44,120 nt of DNA. Origin: a virus. Shown piece after piece: positions 1 to 6,414 of the stretch. The stretch is from positions 1 to 44,120 of IMG/VR virus record IMGVR_UViG_3300032285_002887; one strand, written 5' to 3'. Within the stretch, counting starts at the first letter, position 1; every line of letters starts with the position of its first letter. Under the pieces are notes generated by a model. That model made no database searches. It was not told the DNA's origin and worked only from the letters and a program-made list of their open reading frames with translations. The translations under genes and the position numbers were made by a program.

Positions 1-123
1 CAGCACGCATAGGTATTCCCTGGATCGGTTGGAGAAAGACCTGTCTGCCATCGAAGACAGCCCCTATGCCGTGGAGGTGTCCGCGCGCAGCGCGGCACCT
101 TTGGAGGAGCGTATCGCCCAGGG
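1..123. repeat. Terminal direct repeat, left copy (identical to 43998-44120)
   Basis: The first 123 bases are identical to the last 123 bases of the window. The reading frame of the primase-helicase runs through the repeat without a break, so the two ends are the same place on a circle. A repeat this short inside a coding region is more likely an assembler overlap of a circular or circularly permuted genome than a real short terminal repeat. The unique genome length is 43,997 bp. Confidence 0.97.
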
Positions 124-1741
124 CAGCCTATTCAGCGTTAACAGCGGAGGAAATGGAAGCGCGTCCGATGTCCTGCATGAAAAGGTTTACGAAGGCGGCA
201 GCGAAAAAACCCGCTGGGGACAATTCAACCGCGTTGCCGGCCTGCATATCAGCATGGCGCGCCGCGGAGAAGTCACCGTGCAGAAGGCATTCGATGATAC
301 TTACGGATGGGTACTGGCCAACATGATTCCCCCGTGGCCACCGCAGCGCGTAGAGCATGAGTTTGCCGCCCTACTGGCGCATGACATCAGACACAATGGA
401 CCCATGCCGGAACCTGAGCCGCCGATGATTAGAGAGGAACAGCGAATGGCAGAAGGTGGCCTGGGGCTGAAGATGTGGGCCGCCCATCGTTGGGTGACGG
501 AACCAAAGCCGGAACATCATTACCTGGTGGATGGACTGATCATCAAAGGCGAGCCTCACCTTTTTGTAGCCGAAGGCGGAGCCGGAAAGACGTTCCAGGT
601 CGCAGACCTGGCAATGAAGATTGCTGCCCATGAACCCGAAGATGACGCCGTGTGGTTTGGCCAGAAGATCATAGCCGGCGGCACGACGGTACTGATCCTG
701 TGCGAGGATTCGCAGACAGAAATGCACCGGCGTCTACTGGAGATCAATCTGAACGAACGTATCAAGAAGGCCGGTGACAAATTCATTGTGCTTCCCATGA
801 CCAAGCTAGGCGGAGCCTTCCCCCTGGTGGAACTGGACCGGCATGGAGAGAGCCGGCCGTCGAAGCGCTGGGCGGAAATGCTTTCCCTCCTGCGTGAGAT
901 CCCTGACCTGGTACTGGTTTGCATTGATACGCTCAACAGCGTTTCCCATAGCGATGAAAACTCCGCCCTGGGAATCTCGCAGATGATGCGCGAAGCGCAG
1001 CGTGTCTGTGGAGACCTGGGCGCTGCGCTGATCGTCAATCACCACGTCCGAAAACAAGGACAGCAGGCAACGGCCATCGGATCTTTGGACGATCTGCGCA
1101 ATGCTATCCGTGGATCCAGCGCCATTACGTCATATTTCCGGATCAATATCGGCATGTTCTCCGTCGTCGATTACGACCGGCGCATGAAGGCAATGGGTAT
1201 GATGCCGGAGAAGGGCGCGCTATGGCGATTCGGTGTCTGCAAGGCCAACATTCACGGCATGATGCGCGGAGAAAAAACCCTCCTGCGCAATAACCGTGGC
1301 CTGATGGATGACGTGACATCCCGTGATGTCTTCCAGGGCGGCAATCACGATGACCGCATGGCATGGCTGATCTTTGCCTGCGCCAAGGCAGCGGAGAACG
1401 GGCATCCATACACCAACGGAACCAAGGGAAGCTCAAGTGGGCTTTACAAGCGCCGCGCGGAACTCCCGCCGGCCCTGCGCTTCATGGGCGGAAGGGAATT
1501 GGATGCCCTTCTAGGGCAGACACTTCAGGCAGGCCACCTTGTCACGGCAGCTGTCCGCGGATCCAAGGGCAAGCAATTCATCGACTCGCCCAACGGCCCC
1601 CTGGCAACAGACGAAGCCGGAGCCGTCTTGTCCGCAGGAGCGTACACCACGGTGCCTGATTGGTCACAGTTTGCCTTCTGCGAAGTCCAGGGAACCATCG
1701 TCAATCACAAGCAGGTCAAGAAGCCATTCGCAAAATCGTGA
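2..1741 (+). CDS. Primase-helicase, C-terminal part (RepA-like hexameric helicase); continues from 43318-43997
   Basis: This is the C-terminal 579 residues of an 806-aa protein whose start lies at 43318. The first in-frame codon here is base 2, and the TTG at 29 is internal. The segment carries a RecA-fold ATPase of the RepA/AAA_25 type. Walker A is AEGGAGKT at about residues 417-424 of the full protein, a Walker B-like strand ends in LVLVCID at about 536, and an IVNHHVRK strand-and-His motif follows. Such proteins unwind DNA ahead of the fork, and here the primase half is fused in front. The C-terminal 150 residues include a probable winged-helix region. The stop codon overlaps a GTG start of a small gene (GTGA). 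Fusion of an AEP primase to a RepA-like ATPase is well known in phages and plasmids; the exact fold was judged by motif only. Confidence 0.9.
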   Translation, partial: STHRYSLDRLEKDLSAIEDSPYAVEVSARSAAPLEERIAQGSLFSVNSGGNGSASDVLHEKVYEGGSEKTRWGQFNRVAGLHISMARRGEVTVQKAFDDTYGWVLANMIPPWPPQRVEHEFAALLAHDIRHNGPMPEPEPPMIREEQRMAEGGLGLKMWAAHRWVTEPKPEHHYLVDGLIIKGEPHLFVAEGGAGKTFQVADLAMKIAAHEPEDDAVWFGQKIIAGGTTVLILCEDSQTEMHRRLLEINLNERIKKAGDKFIVLPMTKLGGAFPLVELDRHGESRPSKRWAEMLSLLREIPDLVLVCIDTLNSVSHSDENSALGISQMMREAQRVCGDLGAALIVNHHVRKQGQQATAIGSLDDLRNAIRGSSAITSYFRINIGMFSVVDYDRRMKAMGMMPEKGALWRFGVCKANIHGMMRGEKTLLRNNRGLMDDVTSRDVFQGGNHDDRMAWLIFACAKAAENGHPYTNGTKGSSSGLYKRRAELPPALRFMGGRELDALLGQTLQAGHLVTAAVRGSKGKQFIDSPNGPLATDEAGAVLSAGAYTTVPDWSQFAFCEVQGTIVNHKQVKKPFAKS

Positions 1742-1920
1742 ACTTCCAGGAACTCAAAAGAGAATGGGAGTACGCTTACAACGAACGCATCGGGATATTC
1801 TGTGGGGACAGCCAACCCACAGAGGAACAGGAGCGCGAAGCGCGACTTTGCGCAGACAGACACATTCAGGACGTGTATAAAAATCTCAGAAATTTCGACA
1901 CAAATCGAAAACGTGTCTAA
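1738..1920 (+). CDS. Small hypothetical protein, 60 aa
   Basis: The gene starts at a GTG that overlaps the TGA stop of the primase-helicase, an arrangement suited to translational coupling. The product begins MNFQELKREWEYAYNERIG and is charged and helical, with a Cys in the middle (GIFCGD) and a basic end (NRKRV). No family is recognised. It is the last gene of the replication operon and is followed 18 bases later by a strong hairpin. An upstream ATG at 1660 is less likely because it would lie deep in the helicase gene. Confidence 0.6.
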   Translation: MNFQELKREWEYAYNERIGIFCGDSQPTEEQEREARLCADRHIQDVYKNLRNFDTNRKRV

Positions 1921-1938
1921 GTCATAGACATAAAAAGG

Positions 1939-1970
1939 GAGAGGCTACCGGAACCACTCGGTAGCCTCTC
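1939..1970. terminator. Bidirectional intrinsic terminator between converging operons
   Basis: A perfect 12-bp stem, GAGAGGCTACCG and CGGTAGCCTCTC, closes an 8-base loop. On the minus strand the stem is followed by CCCTTTTTA, a good U-tract for the minus operon that ends at 2038. On the plus strand it is followed by a weaker TGTGTTT and would end the replication operon. Confidence 0.75.
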
Positions 1971-1991
1971 TGTGTTTCCACATATGCACCA

Positions 1992-2030
1992 AACTGAAAG
2001 CGGGCAAATGAACAAAACCCGCTTTCAGTT
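1992..2030. terminator. Second inverted repeat in the convergent gap
   Basis: A perfect 13-bp inverted repeat (AACTGAAAGCGGG and its complement) surrounds a 13-base loop. It sits 8 bases beyond the stop of the minus-strand gene at 2038. Neither side has an immediate T-run, so it may be a backup terminator or an RNA-stabilising hairpin rather than a classic intrinsic terminator. Confidence 0.5.
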
Positions 2031-2037
2031 GTGATGT

Positions 2038-2412
2038 CTATTTTTGGTCCTTGTTTGCGTCAACAGGAAAAGAAATGCCGATACAAGATGTTCCAGTATC
2101 GGCTTTTTTGAAATCAAATTCCTTCCTCCAGGATTGATATTGAGACAATCCATTTAGGTCATCATCAACGATGTCTGTGCGTTTTGCCAGACTATTAAAA
2201 AGCAAGCCGGCGATTTCCTGAAGCTCATACAATTCGGATTTCCATTCGCTGAAATTCTGCATGAAGACGACGTTGGAACTCGCCAGGATCTTGATGCGCT
2301 CCGCGGCTTCCATGATTACGATTTCGGCAAGGCCGGTCTCGGATTCAATGGCGTCTGCCAGGGAATACAACGCATCCACTAGCGTCTCGGTCTTGGTGAA
2401 ATTCAAGTCCAT
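2038..2412 (-). CDS. Hypothetical protein, 124 aa
   Basis: This is the last gene of the left minus-strand operon. The product (starting MDLNFTKTETLVDALYSLAD) is acidic and mostly helical, with one Cys near the end (TSCIGISF). No domain is recognised. Its ATG overlaps the end of the gene upstream (stop at 2403) by 10 bases, which fits translational coupling. The converging terminators at 1939-2030 lie just beyond its stop. It is probably an early phage accessory protein. Confidence 0.65.
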   Translation of the reverse strand: MDLNFTKTETLVDALYSLADAIESETGLAEIVIMEAAERIKILASSNVVFMQNFSEWKSELYELQEIAGLLFNSLAKRTDIVDDDLNGLSQYQSWRKEFDFKKADTGTSCIGISFPVDANKDQK

Positions 2413-2597
2413 GATGCTTTGGCCCTGTCATAAGCAGCGCGCATGCGCTGAATATGATCGTGCAGGGTTTTGGATTTCCGATAACCGGCTAGGTACGCCG
2501 CTTTGGCGTAGTCCTGCAAGTTTGGCGCTGTCTTGTCTGCGACCAAAAGCCGGCAGCCTTCCGTCTTCCACCAGCGGTCAAAGAATTCGTTTCCCAT
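2403..2597 (-). CDS. Small hypothetical protein, 64 aa
   Basis: From the ATG at 2597 the product begins MGNEFFDRWWKTEGCRLLV and carries an aromatic/acidic motif followed by a helix with basic residues. A TTG at 2609 would add four residues (MNLY) and would overlap the TGA of the preceding 49-aa gene as TTGA; neither start has a clear SD. The family is not recognised. The gene is packed between overlapping neighbours in the same direction, which supports it being real. Confidence 0.6.
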   Translation of the reverse strand: MGNEFFDRWWKTEGCRLLVADKTAPNLQDYAKAAYLAGYRKSKTLHDHIQRMRAAYDRAKASWT

Positions 2598-2605
2598 ATA
2601 TAGGT

Positions 2606-2755
2606 TCAATCGTGAAGCTCGTCACACCTGCGGCACAGGCCCGTTTGCAGGCTGACAGGCGCGCGCTTTCCGCATTCTTCACAGACAGGAATATCAGGGA
2701 CATGCCGCGAAGCGGCGAGTTTGGGTTTCTTGACGGGTTTGGGCTTGTTTTTCAT
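2606..2755 (-). CDS. Small zinc-ribbon protein, 49 aa
   Basis: Reading the minus strand from the ATG at 2755 gives a basic tail (KNKPKPVKKPK) and then two Cys pairs, CEEC and CRRC, 17 residues apart. This is the layout of a zinc ribbon. The stop overlaps the possible TTG start of the next gene. The leader before the ATG is A/C-rich (AAAACGTTTACAATTACCC). A role in binding nucleic acid or a host protein is only inferred. The gene is too short for many gene finders but fills the gap between its neighbours exactly. Confidence 0.65.
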   Translation of the reverse strand: MKNKPKPVKKPKLAASRHVPDIPVCEECGKRAPVSLQTGLCRRCDELHD

Positions 2756-2772
2756 GGGTAATTGTAAACGTT

Positions 2773-3156
2773 TTAGTAGTTGGTTGTATATGGCGCGGGG
2801 GCGAGTCGGGCTTCTGCTTTGAGTTCATCAAGCTCGGGATTGATCAGCCCACAAAATTCATAAGCATGATCCGCAATCTCAATCGCTCTGTTCAGAAGCT
2901 CCCTGAGCCTTGCTACCTCGTTGTTGAGTTCTTTGAACTCTCCAACTATGCTTCTTCCAGACTCTTTGATAAGGCATTCCTCATAGCTGTAATCGTGTTG
3001 TTTTTCGCAGAGTGAGCAGGTGAGCCTTGCGACCTCGTTGGTTTTCTCGGAGCGGGCGCAATCTTCGCATAAGTTGTCTATGATTTTGTAATGAGTGGGG
3101 TCTAAATCGCCCATGGCTGCATTGCAACGAGGGCATTTGTTGGCTTCGGGGTTCAT
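2773..3156 (-). CDS. Zinc-ribbon plus coiled-coil protein, 127 aa
   Basis: The product starts MNPEANKCPRCNAAMGDLD and has Cys pairs CPRC, CEDC and CSLC in its first 50 residues, suggesting one or two zinc-binding sites. A leucine-rich helix follows, containing the motif NEVARLRELL, likely a short coiled coil. An earlier NEVARL copy lies between the Cys pairs. The same motif occurs in the neighbouring 100-aa protein. The leader before the ATG is A/C/T-rich without an SD. The function is unknown; small zinc proteins of this kind are common in early phage regions and often act on host machinery. Confidence 0.65.
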   Translation of the reverse strand: MNPEANKCPRCNAAMGDLDPTHYKIIDNLCEDCARSEKTNEVARLTCSLCEKQHDYSYEECLIKESGRSIVGEFKELNNEVARLRELLNRAIEIADHAYEFCGLINPELDELKAEARLAPAPYTTNY

Positions 3157-3520
3157 ATTATTATTGAATGTGGTGTTGATGTTTCTATTGGTTGTGTAGC
3201 TTTTTACTGGTGAGTAAACTTGTGGTGTTTCATTAAACTAGGATGGTTTATTGTTCAGGTTATGGTTTAGTATGTTGTAGTAGCGATCCATGATCTCTCT
3301 AACTTCGGCCTCGGTTGGGTAGTCTCGCCTAGTCCACTCGTAAAACTCTTGGATGAGTTCTTGGAGGCAGATGTTTTCTGTGTGGAGCTTGTCGATTTCC
3401 GCTTGGGCATTTTTACAGGTTTCAAGGTGAGCTTTTCTTGCCTTCTTCCATCCATCGTGCAGGACTCGGATTAGTTCTTCGGCTTTTTCTAACCGCTCAC
3501 GGAGCCTTGCGACCTCGTTG
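2905..3520. repeat. Three copies of a 19-bp direct repeat inside small minus-strand genes
   Basis: The plus-strand sequence GAGCCTTGCGACCTCGTTG lies at 3022-3040 and 3502-3520, and a copy with one mismatch (T for G at the tenth base) lies at 2905-2923. On the minus strand each encodes NEVARL. Two copies are in the 127-aa gene and one is in the 100-aa gene. This looks like small-scale duplication of a coiled-coil heptad or recombination between related genes. Confidence 0.85.
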
Positions 3521-3540
3521 TCGGGTGTCTGTGGGTTCAT
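3238..3540 (-). CDS. Coiled-coil hypothetical protein, 100 aa
   Basis: The product starts MNPQTPDNEVARLRERLEKA and is almost wholly helical, with a long heptad region from about residue 9 to 65 and a Tyr/Asp-rich end. The ATG overlaps the TGA of the upstream 125-aa gene (ATGA), which decides the start over more distal in-frame ATGs. It shares the N-terminal MNP and the NEVARL motif with the 127-aa neighbour, so the two genes may be partial duplicates. No function is recognised. Confidence 0.65.
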   Translation of the reverse strand: MNPQTPDNEVARLRERLEKAEELIRVLHDGWKKARKAHLETCKNAQAEIDKLHTENICLQELIQEFYEWTRRDYPTEAEVREIMDRYYNILNHNLNNKPS

Positions 3541-3914
3541 GCGCATCCAGCGTGTTTGGTGCAATAAAGCCCGCGGTGCCCCTTGTCGTTGCGGTTGCCG
3601 CATTGCCAAATGGCTCCCTTTTGCCGGCCTTCGGATTTGATCGTGCGAATGCAATGCTCCGGATCAAACCGATCCCCATAGAGCTTCATGGCGGATTGCT
3701 TTGACTTGGGTTGTTTCAATTTCCCCAGGATCAATCCCTGCTGATTGTCAGGGGATTTGAAGCATCCAAGTGCGCGCGGTTTTGCATAGAATGCCACCGG
3801 CAAAAACTGCTCGCTCGCCAGGAATTCAATGCCAGGCGTAAAGGCATCGGGGCAGGATTGAAATTTTGCACAGGCGTCGGCTGTGCAGAATGTCTTGTCT
3901 CGGAAGGAATTCAT
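3537..3914 (-). CDS. Cysteine-rich hypothetical protein, 125 aa
   Basis: The product begins MNSFRDKTFCTADACAKFQ and contains Cys residues at both ends (C-x4-C-x5-C near the start; CGN and CTKHAGC near the end), with basic stretches between. The pattern suggests metal binding or a small cysteine-cluster protein, but no family is recognised. Its start codon overlaps the preceding stop and its stop overlaps the next start, so it is embedded in a coupled operon. Confidence 0.6.
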   Translation of the reverse strand: MNSFRDKTFCTADACAKFQSCPDAFTPGIEFLASEQFLPVAFYAKPRALGCFKSPDNQQGLILGKLKQPKSKQSAMKLYGDRFDPEHCIRTIKSEGRQKGAIWQCGNRNDKGHRGLYCTKHAGCA

Positions 3915-4114
3915 TTTCTGGAACGGAAATAGGCCTTGGTGCGCGGATCGTAGGAACTACGGAAACGCGGATGCGTGGAGTATTCTTTTACGCGCATTCC
4001 ATCCACAATGGATTCAGGGAATAGGCGCATGAGGAGCGCAGGCCAATTCGTGATGACAGGCTGGCAGGTGGGATGCGGCTCACGCATCGGCACCCAGGGA
4101 CGGTGGTGGTTCAT
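3911..4114 (-). CDS. Hypothetical protein, 67 aa; first gene of the left minus operon
   Basis: The product begins MNHHRPWVPMREPHPTCQP and is rich in Pro, Arg and His, with a basic end. It has no recognised domain. The ATG at 4114 follows an A/C-only leader (ACCAAACAACAAAAACAACC), the same kind found before many genes here, which supports this start over the internal ATG at 4087. The stop overlaps the next start. Confidence 0.55.
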   Translation of the reverse strand: MNHHRPWVPMREPHPTCQPVITNWPALLMRLFPESIVDGMRVKEYSTHPRFRSSYDPRTKAYFRSRK

Positions 4115-4176
4115 TTGACTGGTGTGGTTGTTTTTGTTGTTTGGTTCGGCGCTGCGGTTATTGCAACGCTGGCCAT

Positions 4177-4205
4177 AGAATTCACAGGATGTCGGGTGTG
4201 GTCAA
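4177..4205 (-). promoter_or_regulatory. Candidate promoter for the left minus operon
   Basis: On the minus strand TTGACC (4200-4205) is followed after 17 bases by AATTCT (4177-4182). The -35 is good and the -10 is weak. The spacer carries ACATCCTGT, which also lies in the spacer and -10 of the candidate early promoter at 37494. The site is 63 bases before the first minus-strand gene. Confidence 0.35.
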
Positions 4206-4286
4206 TACAAATTTTCATGGCACGGAAAGATTTTTCATGCGGGTGCAAAAGTGCGTAACGGAAGGCAAAAACGGGGTAAAGCTGGG

Positions 4287-4335
4287 ACTATTGATCCCTC
4301 CATCAAAATTCTCGTCTTTTGGATGGATCAATAGT
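4287..4335. promoter_or_regulatory. Long inverted repeat in the control region
   Basis: The arms ACTATTGATCC (4287-4297) and GGATCAATAGT (4325-4335) are perfect complements over 11 bp, and further partial pairing (TCCATC/GGATG, AAAA/TTTT) extends inward. ACTATTGA occurs again at 4572-4579 just before the NUMOD-like gene. It may be a repressor site with a looping partner, or an RNA hairpin. Confidence 0.5.
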
Positions 4336-4412
4336 GGTTATGTAAATCCATGATTTGCAAGTGTTTGTCTGTGGCTATGTCTGCGAAGTGATAATTTTTA
4401 TTACGCACTACC

Positions 4413-4451
4413 CTCCATATATGGAGTAATAAATTACATCCATATATGGTG
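4413..4451. promoter_or_regulatory. Tandem palindromic operator-like sites, CCATATATGG twice
   Basis: CCATATATGG occurs at 4415-4424 and 4440-4449, 25 bp apart start to start. The first sits in a perfect 14-bp palindrome, CTCCATATATGGAG (4413-4426). Two identical palindromes in a gene-free stretch between diverging operons are typical of a dimeric regulator binding side by side. The Cro-like protein encoded at 37574 is one possible ligand; this is inference. Confidence 0.55.
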
Positions 4452-4524
4452 TGCTTCGCACATGGCTTTCGCCATGCTGGCACACAATCGCGCCCGTGGC
4501 GCTGTGTGCGCATGGCCCGCCAGC
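4451..4524 (+). promoter_or_regulatory. Stacked hairpins, candidate structured leader RNA
   Basis: Three stem-loops follow each other: GTGTGC/GCACAT with a UUC loop, a perfect CATGGC-TTTC-GCCATG, and an outer GCTGGC/GCCAGC stem (4476-4481 with 4519-4524) enclosing GCACACA/TGTGTGC and GCGC/GCGC. There is no open reading frame of note. The stretch lies 80 bases before the NUMOD-like gene and would be in its 5' leader if transcription starts upstream. No known riboswitch class was recognised. The region 4115-4605 holds no supported gene. Confidence 0.45.
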
Positions 4525-4605
4525 GAAACACACACCTCCCCCATGTAACGCCCCCTCAGCTTTTGGAGTTGACTATTGACCAAGAAATACAACATCGTCG
4601 CCAAC

Positions 4606-5016
4606 ATGGAACCAACGGAACCAACACAACAAGAGAACGACCAAGCGGAGTTCTATCGCAAGGAAGCAGAGACGCGCCGCAACGCGGCGCGGTCAAAGTT
4701 CATGTCGGATCGCTGGAAAGATCCGGAATGGAAAAAGCAGACCCAGGCAAAGATGCGAGAGAAGCGTAGCCAGGACCGGATGCGAGCAAAGATGCGAAAG
4801 GCGCAATACGGAGCGGCCAAGAAACGGGCGGAGGAAACCGGCGTCATTCCGCATTGGGCACCCAAGACCGTCAGGGTCCTGGAGCCAAACGGCAAGTGGC
4901 AGACATACGATTCCGTCCGTAAATGCGCGCAGCATTACGGCATCAAAGAAAATCACCTGCGGGGGATCATTCAGCGCGGCGGCGATTGGCAGGGCATGAA
5001 ATTCATCAAGGAATAA
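4606..5016 (+). CDS. NUMOD-like DNA-binding protein, 136 aa
   Basis: The N-terminal 80 residues are highly basic and charged (SDRWKDPEWKKQ, then MREKRSQDRMRAKMRKA), like NUMOD3-type DNA-contact segments. The last 50 residues read TVRVLEPNGKWQTYDSVRKC and then a helix-turn-helix with GIKENHLRGII and a GMKF end, matching the NUMOD1 pattern (Y-x-S-x-x-x-A/C-x-x-x-G-I). Such modules usually sit beside HNH or GIY-YIG domains in homing endonucleases, but no nuclease motif is visible here. The ATG at 4606 is chosen; a TTG at 4576 with GGAG seven bases upstream would add ten residues. The stop overlaps the RusA start. Confidence 0.65.
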   Translation: MEPTEPTQQENDQAEFYRKEAETRRNAARSKFMSDRWKDPEWKKQTQAKMREKRSQDRMRAKMRKAQYGAAKKRAEETGVIPHWAPKTVRVLEPNGKWQTYDSVRKCAQHYGIKENHLRGIIQRGGDWQGMKFIKE

Positions 5017-5507
5017 TGAAGGCCACCGACCAACGCATCTACGAGCCGATTCAGATTTTCATCCCAGGCACGCCACGACCTCAACCGCGTCCGCGGTTTG
5101 CCAAAGGCCGCGTCGTAGCAACGGCAGACCCACGCGCGCAGCGATGGACCCACGCGGTCGAGTTCTATGCCAAGCAGACGATCAACAATCTCGGCGGTCC
5201 AAACCTCATCCGGCATTACCTTGGTGACAAGGGCGAGGCCATCCGCGCCGATATGTATTTCCTGTTCCCGACGCAACCGCGGAACGCGGAGCGTTATGGC
5301 TTGCCGCATCTGAAAGTTCCCGACGCAGACAATCTCGCAAAACTCATCCTGGATGCTTTCGTGCGCCGCGGGTTGATCCTGGGAGACGACAGCCGCGTGT
5401 CGGAGCTATATGTCCGCAAAAACTGGTGCAAAGTATCCGACGCCGGCTGCATGGTGCAGCTTGCGCTACAGCGGCCCGTTGCACGGGTGGGGGATCCTAA
5501 ACCTTGA
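5016..5507 (+). CDS. rusA: RusA-like Holliday junction resolvase, 163 aa
   Basis: The protein resolves four-way DNA junctions made during recombination or replication. The RusA pattern is clear: a start strand with IFIPGTPRPQPRPR, a basic segment, the conserved PDADNLAKLILDAF with catalytic Asp residues, and LGDDSRV followed by a Lys (YVRKNW). Size is slightly above the E. coli enzyme (120 aa). The ATG overlaps the stop of the NUMOD-like gene (TAATG). It likely works with the Sak4-like and ssDNA-binding proteins of the replication operon, although it lies in another transcription unit. A short GCC-TTTTAA-GGGC hairpin with T-rich flank follows the stop. Confidence 0.88.
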   Translation: MKATDQRIYEPIQIFIPGTPRPQPRPRFAKGRVVATADPRAQRWTHAVEFYAKQTINNLGGPNLIRHYLGDKGEAIRADMYFLFPTQPRNAERYGLPHLKVPDADNLAKLILDAFVRRGLILGDDSRVSELYVRKNWCKVSDAGCMVQLALQRPVARVGDPKP

Positions 5508-5522
5508 TTTGCCTTTTAAGGG

Positions 5523-5741
5523 CTATTTTAGAAATTTCGTCAGTTTTGTTGCGCCGCCGTACAGGCCCCTGCCCACAGGGGGTGCAGACAGGCGCGCCCG
5601 CGTCTGCGCTCCGGCCCGCGCGCGGTCGGTCCGGTCCGGTCCCTCCCATCGGGTCAAGATTTCGGCAATGGGTAGCGTCTCGGCGTCGCAAATGATGTTG
5701 CCGAACCGCTGCCAGGGCGCGCGGGTGTGTGGTGTCTTCAT
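5523..5741 (-). CDS. Small hypothetical protein, 72 aa
   Basis: This is the last gene of the second minus-strand operon. The product starts MKTPHTRAPWQRFGNIICD and becomes Arg/Ala/Gly-rich. Its ATG follows an A/C-rich leader (ACAACCGCACACC) like its neighbours. The second half has biased composition, so the true function and even the exact extent are uncertain. No family is recognised. Confidence 0.5.
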   Translation of the reverse strand: MKTPHTRAPWQRFGNIICDAETLPIAEILTRWEGPDRTDRARAGAQTRARLSAPPVGRGLYGGATKLTKFLK

Positions 5742-5760
5742 GGTGTGCGGTTGTCCTGGG

Positions 5761-6063
5761 TTAGTATTCCGACGGGAGCAGGAATGTCGTGCAATGGCGG
5801 AATCCCTGGTCGTCGTCGCCGTCGGTGATGATCCAGAGCCGGTCGCCGTTGTAAGTGAAGGACGACAGGATCCGCGCGCCGCTGTGCGTGGCCTGGGCGT
5901 TGGTTTCCTGGTCTTCGGGATCCATCTCGGACCAGTCGTGCGCCAGGTGCCGGCCCAGGGCTTCGAGCATGACCGGACGCGGGAAGGTTTCCATAGCGCC
6001 AGGGGTGGAGACTACGCGGCCCAGGTCAAAGGGCTTCGGGGTGGTGGTGGTGTTTTTGCTCAT
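5761..6063 (-). CDS. Hypothetical protein, 100 aa, plasmid/phage 'related protein' type
   Basis: The core reads ALGRHLAHDWSEMDPEDQET, later RILSSFTYNGDRLWIITD and finally TTFLLPSEY. This matches a family often seen on plasmids and phages next to ParB or methylase genes (G-x-H-x-x-G/H-D-W … LWIITE … LLPEEY). Its role is unknown. The ATG at 6063 follows a repeated A/C leader; an in-frame ATG at 6117 overlaps the upstream stop (ATGA) and would add 18 Thr/Asn/Pro residues encoded by that leader. Confidence 0.65.
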   Translation of the reverse strand: MSKNTTTTPKPFDLGRVVSTPGAMETFPRPVMLEALGRHLAHDWSEMDPEDQETNAQATHSGARILSSFTYNGDRLWIITDGDDDQGFRHCTTFLLPSEY

Positions 6064-6113
6064 GGTGTGGTTCTCGGTTGGTGTTGGGTTGGTGTTGGGT
6101 TGGGTTGGTGTTG

Positions 6114-6389
6114 TCATGGGTGAGTCTGCGCCAGGCACTCCAGGCCCAGGCGGGCAAGTGATGCCTGCCGGCGGTCGCTGTGGCCTTTCATGGCTTCCAG
6201 CATGCCGAACGCTGTTGTCCTGGTGCGGCTGTTGATTTTCTCCAGGCGCTCGACTTCCTGGCGTAGCGCGCGCAAGGCGGAAAGGGCCTTGCCTTCGGGG
6301 CTGCTCCAGGCGCAAAGGTCCTCTACCTGGAAGCGCTGGCAAAGCGCCTCCTCTGCGTCGGTCAATTTCTGTTGTGTTGTCGGGTCCAT
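6114..6389 (-). CDS. Coiled-coil hypothetical protein, 91 aa
   Basis: The product starts MDPTTQQKLTDAEEALCQRF and is helical, with a predicted heptad stretch around LRALRQEVERLEKI. No domain is recognised. The ATG follows an A/C leader (ACAACCCCAACACCCG). Its stop overlaps a possible upstream start of the 100-aa gene. It lies between the DUF7192-like protein and the small genes of the same operon. Confidence 0.6.
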   Translation of the reverse strand: MDPTTQQKLTDAEEALCQRFQVEDLCAWSSPEGKALSALRALRQEVERLEKINSRTRTTAFGMLEAMKGHSDRRQASLARLGLECLAQTHP

Positions 6390-6414
6390 GTTTTCGGGTG
6401 TTGGGGTTGTGGTT

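Noticed and set aside
4141-4353. Plus-strand open frame (70 aa) in the control region
   Set aside because: No leader of the usual kind, no domain, and it crosses the inverted repeat and the candidate minus promoter.
4569-4593. TTGACTATTGACC as a promoter for the NUMOD-like gene
   Set aside because: No good -10 lies at 16-18 bases; the only TACAAC is too close.
5410-6123. Plus-strand open frame (237 aa) opposite small minus-strand genes
   Set aside because: It is Gly/Val/Arg low-complexity, starts inside rusA and has no motif; the minus-strand frames have A/C leaders and recognisable patterns.
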